Positions 31,877 through 37,649 of a stretch of 37,649 bases of DNA are shown here, piece after piece. The position numbers and the translations under genes are program-made. The notes under the pieces were generated by a model that saw nothing but the letters and a program-made list of their open reading frames with translations, was not told the origin of the DNA and did no database searches. Every line of letters starts with the position of its first letter. Positions within the stretch are counted from its first letter, which is position 1. The DNA is taken from assembly GCF_001544535.1 (NCBI RefSeq), contig NZ_FCON02000078.1, forward strand, positions 1 to 37,649. Direction: 5' to 3'. Origin of the DNA: Caballeronia choica (GTDB lineage: Bacteria > Pseudomonadota > Gammaproteobacteria > Burkholderiales > Burkholderiaceae).

Positions 31877-33440
31877 TCTCGGCCGCACGTTCCTGCAAAG
31901 CGTCGAGCGAAGCCCGCACGCGCTCGCGCTCGTCGATGGCGATTTGCAATTCACCTACGCGCAGTGGCACCGCGTCATTCTCAATGTCGCCGATGGCTTG
32001 CGCGATCTCGGTCTCTCACGCGACGACCGGCTGCTCGCCGTGCTGCAAAACCGCTGGGAAATGGCGACGCTGCACTGGGCCTGCCAGTTCGCGGGCATCG
32101 TGATCGTGCCGCTCAACTGGCGCGCCAAGCCCGACGAACTCGACTACTGCGTGACTGACGCGGGCGTGAAGGCGATCGTCTACGAACCGGTGTGCGCGGA
32201 TGCCGTCGTGCAAAGCAGCGCGGCGCAAAACGTGCCGCGCATCGGACTCGATGACGCCCAAGGCCGCACGACCGCCTTCGACGCGCTGCTGGCTGAACGC
32301 AAGCATGCCAGCGAGACGACCCACGCGAACGCCGACGATCTCTCGCTGATCCTCTACACCTCGGGCACGACGGGCAAGGGGAAGGGCGTGCCGCGCCGTC
32401 ACCGGCACGAACGCGCAAGCGCGCTCGCGCACGTCGCGCAGAACCTGTATCGGCACAGTGAACGCACGCTCGGCGTGATGCCGCTCTATCACACGATGGG
32501 CGTGCGCTCGCTGCTCTCGATGGCGCTCGTCGATGGCCTTTTCGTCTGCGTGCGGCGCTGGAACGCGCGGCTCGCGCTCGACTCCATCGCGAAGCACGGC
32601 CTCACGTGCCTGTATCTCGTGCCGACGCTCTATCACGACCTGCTCGCCGATCCGGACTTCGCGAAGAGCGATACCTCGTCGGTGACGAAGCTCGGCTTCG
32701 CGGGCGCGCCGATGAACGACGGCTTGCTCAAGCGCCTCTCGGCCGCATTCGAGCCGGAACTGTTCGTCAATCACTACGGCTCGTCCGAGGTCTATACGTT
32801 CAGCATCGACCAGGACGCGACGAGGAAGCCGGGCAGCGCGGGACGCGCGGGCATCAACACGCGCCTGCGCGTCGTGAAGCTCGACGCGAAGTCGCCCGAC
32901 GACTTGGCCGCCGTGAAGGAAGAAGGCCAGATCATCGCGGACCTGCTCGGTGACGAAGCGTTCGAAGGCTACTGGAACCGCCCCGATGCCAACGCAAGGT
33001 CACTGCGCGACGGCTGGTACTTCACCGGCGACACCGGCTACTACGACGAAGACGGCGACCTGTATGTCTCCGGCCGAGTGGACGACATGATCATCAGCGG
33101 CGGCGAGAACATCTCGCCGGTCGATATCGAATCGGTGCTTTCGTTGCATCCGTCGGTCGATGAAGTGGCCGTCGCGGGCGTGAAGGACGAGCGCTGGGGC
33201 CAGCGCGTGGTCGCGTTCATCAAGCGCCGCGATTATGTCGACTCAGCCGCGCTCGACGCATGGTGCCGCGAGTCGGATCTCGTTAATTTCAAGCGGCCAC
33301 GCGACTACGTGTTCGTCGACGACATCCCGAAGTCGCCGGTCGGCAAGATCCTGCGCCGCAAGCTTTCCGCCGGCGAATATCAACGCGATAACGGTCCGTT
33401 CGCATCTGCCGCACACCGTACCAACACCACGAAGGAGTAA
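31869..33440 (+). CDS. hmfD: 2-furoyl-CoA synthetase (AMP-forming acyl-CoA ligase)
   Basis: A 523-residue member of the ANL superfamily that activates 2-furoate with ATP and CoA. The P-loop-like motif YTSGTTGKGKGVPRRH, the NHYGSSEVYTFS block, the YFTGDTGYYDEDGDLYVSGRVDDMIISGGENISP core and the C-terminal KSPVGKILRRKL with catalytic K493 are all visible. ATG at 31869 follows GGAGG inside hmfC; the frame extends upstream to 31740 but that part is a shadow of hmfC. Specificity for furoate is assigned by context. Confidence 0.92.
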   Translation: MLDLGRTFLQSVERSPHALALVDGDLQFTYAQWHRVILNVADGLRDLGLSRDDRLLAVLQNRWEMATLHWACQFAGIVIVPLNWRAKPDELDYCVTDAGVKAIVYEPVCADAVVQSSAAQNVPRIGLDDAQGRTTAFDALLAERKHASETTHANADDLSLILYTSGTTGKGKGVPRRHRHERASALAHVAQNLYRHSERTLGVMPLYHTMGVRSLLSMALVDGLFVCVRRWNARLALDSIAKHGLTCLYLVPTLYHDLLADPDFAKSDTSSVTKLGFAGAPMNDGLLKRLSAAFEPELFVNHYGSSEVYTFSIDQDATRKPGSAGRAGINTRLRVVKLDAKSPDDLAAVKEEGQIIADLLGDEAFEGYWNRPDANARSLRDGWYFTGDTGYYDEDGDLYVSGRVDDMIISGGENISPVDIESVLSLHPSVDEVAVAGVKDERWGQRVVAFIKRRDYVDSAALDAWCRESDLVNFKRPRDYVFVDDIPKSPVGKILRRKLSAGEYQRDNGPFASAAHRTNTTKE

Positions 33441-33446
33441 ATCAAC

Positions 33447-34253
33447 ATGACCGACTTGACCCATCGCGGCCAGACGCTGCTTCAGGACCTCGACGGCTTT
33501 TCGATCGAGATCGACGCTGATCGCGAGCGCGCCGACATCATCCTGCATCGCCCGCCGTTCAACGTGATCTCGATGCATGCGCGCGACCAGTTGCGCGCCG
33601 CGTTCGAAGCGCTCGACGAAGACGATCGCGTGCGCGTGATCGTCGTGCGCGCGAAGGGCGAGCACTTTTCGAGTGGCGGCGACATCAAGGGCTTTCTCGA
33701 AGCATCGCCCGAACATGTGTCGAAGCTCGCCTGGAACATCGCCGCACCCGCGCGCTGCTCGAAGCCGGTGATCGCGGCCAATCGCGGCTTCTGCTTCGGC
33801 GTGGGATTCGAGTTGTCGCTCGCGTGCGACTTCCGCATCGCGACCGAGACCACGTTCTATGCGCTGCCGGAACAGAAGCTCGGACAGATTCCAGGTTCGG
33901 GCGGATCGGCGCGGTTGCAGCAGATGGTCGGCGTAGGCCGCACGAAGGACATCGTGATGCGCTCGCGCCGCATACCGGGCAAGCAGGCATACGAGTGGGG
34001 CATCGTCGTCGAATGCGTGGCCGATACCGAACTCGAAGCCGCGACCGATGCGCTCGTCGAGGAACTGCGCGCTTTCTCGCCGCTCGCGCAACGCACGGCG
34101 AAGAAGCTGCTGAATGATTCGGAAGACGCGCCGCTCTCGATCGCGATCGAACTTGAAGGGCACTGCTATAGCCGCCTGCGCACGTCCGACGACTTCCGCG
34201 AAGGCGTCGAAGCGTTTCATGGCAAGCGCAAGCCGATGTTTCGCGGTTCCTGA
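33447..34253 (+). CDS. hmfE: 2-oxoglutaroyl-CoA hydrolase, crotonase family
   Basis: A 268-residue crotonase-fold enzyme; in the furoate pathway it hydrolyses 2-oxoglutaroyl-CoA to 2-oxoglutarate and CoA. Oxyanion-hole blocks HFSSGGDIKGFLE and NRGFCFGVGFELSLACDFRIA are present, followed by LPEQKLGQIPGSGGSARLQQMVG. It starts six bases after the hmfD stop, with AAGGAG inside the end of hmfD. By family alone it could be an enoyl-CoA hydratase; its position after hmfABCD supports the hydrolase role. Confidence 0.9.
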   Translation: MTDLTHRGQTLLQDLDGFSIEIDADRERADIILHRPPFNVISMHARDQLRAAFEALDEDDRVRVIVVRAKGEHFSSGGDIKGFLEASPEHVSKLAWNIAAPARCSKPVIAANRGFCFGVGFELSLACDFRIATETTFYALPEQKLGQIPGSGGSARLQQMVGVGRTKDIVMRSRRIPGKQAYEWGIVVECVADTELEAATDALVEELRAFSPLAQRTAKKLLNDSEDAPLSIAIELEGHCYSRLRTSDDFREGVEAFHGKRKPMFRGS

Positions 34254-34283
34254 GAAGCCAGCAAGAGACAAGGAGACAGGCAT

Positions 34284-36017
34284 ATGGAACGTTTCGATTA
34301 CGTGATCGTCGGTGGCGGATCGGCGGGATGCGTGCTCGCGCATCGGCTGTCGGCGGTGCCGTCGCTGCGCGTCGCGTTGATCGAAGCGGGCGCTGATACG
34401 CCGCCGGGCGCCGTGCCCGCGGTCATCCTCGACAGCTATCCGATGCCTGTCTTCTGCGGCGATACCTACATCTGGCCCGATCTGAAGGCGAAGGCGACGA
34501 AGGACGCGGCGCCGCGCGTCTATGAGCAGGGCCGTGTGATGGGCGGCGGGTCGAGCATCAACGTGCAGTCGGCCAATCGCGGCCTGCCGCGCGATTACGA
34601 CGAGTGGGCCGCGAACGGCGCGCCGGGCTGGGCATGGGACGACGTGCTGCCGTATTTTCGCAAGCTCGAGCGTGATGTGAATTTCCCCGCTGGCGAGTTG
34701 CATGGCAGCGACGGCCCGGTGCCGATCCGCCGCATCATGCCGGAGGATTGGCCCCCGTTCTGTCACGCGTTCGCCGATGGGCTACGCGCGAATGGCTTCG
34801 CCACCCTGCAAGACCAAAATGCCGAGTTCAGCGACGGCTTGTTTCCCGGCGCGTTCTCAAATATCGACGACAAGCGTGTGTCCACCGCGGTCGCGTACCT
34901 CGACGAAGCGACACGCAAGCGACCCAATCTCACCGTGTATTCGAATTTGCGTGTCGAGCGAATCGTGATGAAAGGGACCGCCGCGCAGGGCGTGGTTGCG
35001 GTGGCGCCGAACGGCGAGCGCGTTCATCTGGACGCCGATGAGGTCGTCGTATGCGCGGGCGCGCTCCAGTCGCCCGCATTGCTGATGCGCGCGGGCATCG
35101 GCTCAAAGCATGCGCTCGACGAGCTCGACATTGGATGCCTCGTTGATCTGCCGGGCGTCGGGCGCAACCTGCAGGATCATCCGTCGCTCACGTTCTGCCA
35201 CTTTCTCGAACCGCGCTTTCGCATGCCGCTTTCCCGGCGCCGGGCGAGCATGACGGCTGCGCGATTCACGTCCGGCGTCGATGGCGGCGAACCGTCGGAC
35301 CTGTATCTGTCGAGCGCGACGCGTGCCGCATGGCATTCGCTCGGCAATCGGCTCGGCCTCTTCTTTCTCTGGTGCAACCGGCCGTACTCGCGCGGCCGCG
35401 TGCAACTCGTTTCACCCGACGCAGCGGTCGCACCGCGCGTCGAGCTCAATCTGCTCGACGACCAGCGCGACCTCGACCGGCTCGCGGTTGGCGTACGGCT
35501 GCTCGCGAAGGTCGTCGCCGCATCGGGCCTCGGTCGCGATCAGCGCGATTTCTTTCCCGCGGCGTTTTCGCCGCGCGTGAAGGCGCTGAGCCGTGTTGGC
35601 GAGGGCAATGCACTGCTGACTTCGGTGCTCGGCACACTGCTCGATGCACCCGCGCCGATCCGCCGCCTGCTGATCGAACGCTTCTTCACGCGCGGGCTCA
35701 GGATCTCCTCGCTGCTCGCCGATGAAGGCGCGCTCGCGGACTTCATCCGCGCGAATGTCTTCGGCGTATGGCATGCGAGCGGAACGTGCCGCATGGGCGA
35801 CGCGCGCGAGCGCGGCGCCGTCACCGATACCGAAGGCCGCGTGCATGGAACGCAGGGCTTGCGCGTCGTTGATGCATCGCTGATGCCGCGACTGCCGTCG
35901 GCGAACACCAATATCCCGACGATCATGATTGCCGAGAAGATCGCCGACGCAATGGTCACCGGACGACGCGCAGGCAGCGCATCGACAACGACGCCGCTCG
36001 CCGCCGCGCACCGATAG
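34284..36017 (+). CDS. hmfH: HMF/furfural oxidoreductase, GMC family flavoprotein
   Basis: A 577-residue FAD-dependent glucose-methanol-choline oxidoreductase which oxidises HMF and related furan alcohols/aldehydes stepwise to 2,5-furandicarboxylate. The FAD motif GGGSAG (10-15), the GMC signatures QGRVMGGGSSINVQ and GALQSPALLMRAGIG, and active-site H497 (VWHASGTCRMG) with N541 are visible. Its sequence closely resembles what I recall of HmfH of Cupriavidus basilensis, for example ILDSYPMP, NRGLPRDYDEWAA and MPLSRRRASMTAARF. AAGGAGA lies before ATG. It is 30 bases after hmfE. Confidence 0.95.
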   Translation: MERFDYVIVGGGSAGCVLAHRLSAVPSLRVALIEAGADTPPGAVPAVILDSYPMPVFCGDTYIWPDLKAKATKDAAPRVYEQGRVMGGGSSINVQSANRGLPRDYDEWAANGAPGWAWDDVLPYFRKLERDVNFPAGELHGSDGPVPIRRIMPEDWPPFCHAFADGLRANGFATLQDQNAEFSDGLFPGAFSNIDDKRVSTAVAYLDEATRKRPNLTVYSNLRVERIVMKGTAAQGVVAVAPNGERVHLDADEVVVCAGALQSPALLMRAGIGSKHALDELDIGCLVDLPGVGRNLQDHPSLTFCHFLEPRFRMPLSRRRASMTAARFTSGVDGGEPSDLYLSSATRAAWHSLGNRLGLFFLWCNRPYSRGRVQLVSPDAAVAPRVELNLLDDQRDLDRLAVGVRLLAKVVAASGLGRDQRDFFPAAFSPRVKALSRVGEGNALLTSVLGTLLDAPAPIRRLLIERFFTRGLRISSLLADEGALADFIRANVFGVWHASGTCRMGDARERGAVTDTEGRVHGTQGLRVVDASLMPRLPSANTNIPTIMIAEKIADAMVTGRRAGSASTTTPLAAAHR

Positions 36018-36109
36018 TTTCTTTAACGGCAACAAGAGCACGCCACAACAACGTGCCTTCAACACGGGGTCGATCGTGAGACGGCTCGGTGACATTCAAG
36101 GAGATGGAA

Positions 36110-37486
36110 ATGTCAGTAGCAGCGCAAAATGGCGCAGCCGTGCCCGCAGTCGATCAGCGACAGGTGATGGGCGCAGTGGCAGCATCGTGTCTCGGTTGGG
36201 CACTGGATTTGTTCGACCTGTTCGTGTTGCTGTATGTCGCGCCAGTGGTGGGGCGTCTTTTCTTTCCCTCCGAGCACGCGATGCTTTCTCTCGCGGCAGT
36301 CTATGCATCGTTCGCCGTGACACTGCTGATGCGCCCGCTCGGCTCCGCGCTGTTCGGCTCTTACGCCGACCGCCGTGGCCGTAAAGGCGCGATGATCGTC
36401 GCGGTGGTTGGCGTCGGTCTGTCGACGGCCGCGTTCGGCTTGCTGCCGACCGTCGCTCAAGTCGGCCTGCTTGCGCCAATTCTCTTCCTCCTGCTGCGCC
36501 TGATCCAGGGCGTGTTCGTCGGCGGCGTGGTTGCTTCGACGCACACCATCGGCACGGAATCCGTCGCGCCGAAGTATCGCGGCGCGGTGTCGGGGCTGAT
36601 CGGCGGCGGCGGGGCGGGACTCGGCGCGCTGCTCGCGTCAGTAACGTTTCTCGCGATGTCGGCGCTTTTCCCCGGCGATGCCTTCGACGTATGGGGCTGG
36701 CGCTGCATGTTCTTCACCGGCATCATCAGCTCGGTGCTTGGCCTCTTCGTGTTCAACAGCCTTGAAGAGTCGCCGCTGTGGAAGAAGCTCGCCGCCGAAA
36801 AGGCCGCGAAGGCGGCCGCGCAGGTCAAGGGCGCGCCCGTCGAAGTCGTGCGCTCGCCGCTGAAGACGCTGTTCTCGCGCGACTATCGAAAGATCCTCTT
36901 CGTCAACCTGCTCCTGACGATTGGCGGCGGCAGCGGCTACTACCTGACATCGGGCTACCTGCCGACGTTCCTCAAGGTTGTTAGCCACGCACCCAACGGT
37001 GCGGCCGCGGCGATCCTGATGATCTGCAGCGTCGCGGTTGTGGTCGCTTCGATCGCGGCAGGGCACCTGAGCACGTTCATCGGCCGCAAGGGCACGTTCG
37101 TGTGGATCGGGCTGATCCGGCTTGTCGCGTTGCCCGCGCTGTTCCTGCTGCTGCCCAGCGCGAGCAGCATCATGATGGTCGGCTTATACGCAGTGCTTCT
37201 CAGCGCGCTCGGCAGTGCGGGCTATGCGCCGATCCTGATCTTCCTGAACGAACGCTTCCCGACTTCGATCCGCGCGACCGGCACGGGCCTCTCCTGGAAC
37301 ATTGGCTTCGCGATCGGCGGGATGATGCCGACGGCCGTGTCGCTGGTAGCGAAGGATGCGAGCCAGTTGCCGATGACGCTGGCGATTTTCGTCGGCGCGA
37401 TCAGCGTGATCTTCCTGGTGGGCGCGTTCGTCGTGCCCGAGACACTCGGCAAGCTCGAAGGCGGTTCCGCGCGCATTCCCTCCTGA
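36110..37486 (+). CDS. MHS-type MFS transporter, putative furan-acid importer (HmfT-like)
   Basis: A 458-residue inner-membrane MFS transporter with 12 predicted helices. ASCLGWALDLFDLFVLLYV opens helix 1, ADRRGRKGAMI is the loop 2-3 signature, RLIQGVFVGGVVASTHTIG is helix 4, and the second half starts near RDYRKILFVNLLLTIGGGSGYY. Two ATG codons compete; 36110 is six bases after GGAG whereas 36104 touches it, so I chose 36110. It follows hmfH by 92 bases on the same strand. Characterised furan clusters contain MFS transporters (hmfT), so uptake of furoate or furandicarboxylate is likely (inference). Confidence 0.88.
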   Translation: MSVAAQNGAAVPAVDQRQVMGAVAASCLGWALDLFDLFVLLYVAPVVGRLFFPSEHAMLSLAAVYASFAVTLLMRPLGSALFGSYADRRGRKGAMIVAVVGVGLSTAAFGLLPTVAQVGLLAPILFLLLRLIQGVFVGGVVASTHTIGTESVAPKYRGAVSGLIGGGGAGLGALLASVTFLAMSALFPGDAFDVWGWRCMFFTGIISSVLGLFVFNSLEESPLWKKLAAEKAAKAAAQVKGAPVEVVRSPLKTLFSRDYRKILFVNLLLTIGGGSGYYLTSGYLPTFLKVVSHAPNGAAAAILMICSVAVVVASIAAGHLSTFIGRKGTFVWIGLIRLVALPALFLLLPSASSIMMVGLYAVLLSALGSAGYAPILIFLNERFPTSIRATGTGLSWNIGFAIGGMMPTAVSLVAKDASQLPMTLAIFVGAISVIFLVGAFVVPETLGKLEGGSARIPS

Positions 37487-37548
37487 TTCACTGAGCATGA
37501 CGGCGGGCACCAACGGGCGCTCGCCGCACACAACAGCCGGAGACATCG

Positions 37549-37649
37549 ATGAAATACGAAGAAGACGTTCGTGCGCGTTCCTACAAGTTTCGCGACGAGT
37601 ATGTCGACGCCACGCCATGGTGGTATCGCGGCGAAATGCACCTCGGCTT
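37549..37649 (+). CDS. Start of an unidentified gene, cut by the window end
   Basis: The first 33 codons are visible, starting MKYEEDVRARSYKFRDEY and continuing VDATPWWYRGEMHLG. ATG is preceded by GGAG at seven bases, so it is a real start. The pattern of a short polar N-terminus followed by an aromatic, Trp-rich segment suggests a membrane protein, perhaps of the fatty acid hydroxylase type, but I do not recognise it with confidence. It follows the transporter by 62 bases in the same direction. Confidence 0.55.
   Translation, partial: MKYEEDVRARSYKFRDEYVDATPWWYRGEMHLG

Noticed and set aside
1-37649. CRISPR arrays, tRNA or rRNA genes, prophage and transposase genes
   Set aside because: No repeat-spacer pattern, cloverleaf, rRNA motif or DDE-type reading frame was recognised anywhere on either strand.

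Overview
The window is GC-rich DNA with a codon style, gene density and gene content (many LysR and IclR regulators, UbiD/UbiX pairs, molybdenum hydroxylases, MHS-type transporters) typical of the Burkholderiaceae. A Paraburkholderia or Caballeronia accessory replicon would fit best; this is inference from gene content, with no ribosomal or housekeeping marker in view. Almost everything is catabolic. I see no tRNA, rRNA, CRISPR array, transposase or phage gene.

Layout. (1) 1-351: two gene remnants joined head to tail, an aldehyde dehydrogenase N-terminus and a LivF-type ABC ATPase C-terminus. (2) 401-8965, minus strand: a compact putative operon read as amidohydrolase-2 paralogue B, amidohydrolase-2 paralogue A, UbiD decarboxylase, UbiX flavin prenyltransferase, CobW/G3E GTPase, NCS2 permease, COG0402 aminohydrolase, and an Asp/Glu-racemase/arylmalonate-decarboxylase-like protein, with a divergent LysR gene at 9209-10102. 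(3) 10080-13819: a second LysR gene and a divergent IorAB-type two-subunit molybdenum hydroxylase whose large subunit has a Tat signal. (4) 13864-14449: a graveyard of an AbrB/MazE antitoxin, a short-chain dehydrogenase and an IclR regulator. (5) 14816-22356: 4-OT-type tautomerase, CaiB/BaiF CoA-transferase, mesaconyl-CoA-hydratase-like protein, two convergent paralogous IclR regulators, VOC protein, MHS transporter and SDR. (6) 22725-37486: a complete furfural/5-hydroxymethylfurfural (HMF) locus, with an aldehyde dehydrogenase and LysR regulator divergent from hmfF-G-A-B-C-D-E-H and an MFS transporter. (7) 37549-37649: the start of an unidentified gene.

How they work together. Region 6 is the clearest system. 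HmfH (GMC oxidase) takes HMF to 2,5-furandicarboxylate; HmfF, with prenyl-FMN made by HmfG, decarboxylates it to 2-furoate; HmfD makes 2-furoyl-CoA; HmfABC hydroxylates the ring; HmfE releases 2-oxoglutarate. HmfA carries a fused CoxG/SRPBCC domain at its C-terminus. Regions 2 and 3 look like a less familiar pathway for an N-heterocyclic, carboxylated purine- or pteridine-like compound (inference): purine-type permease, aminohydrolase, decarboxylase with its own cofactor enzyme, metallochaperone, and possibly the molybdenum hydroxylase. One of its two tandem amidohydrolases has lost the metal-binding HxH motif, which is the oddest protein in the window. Region 5 probably degrades a small branched or unsaturated organic acid through CoA thioesters.
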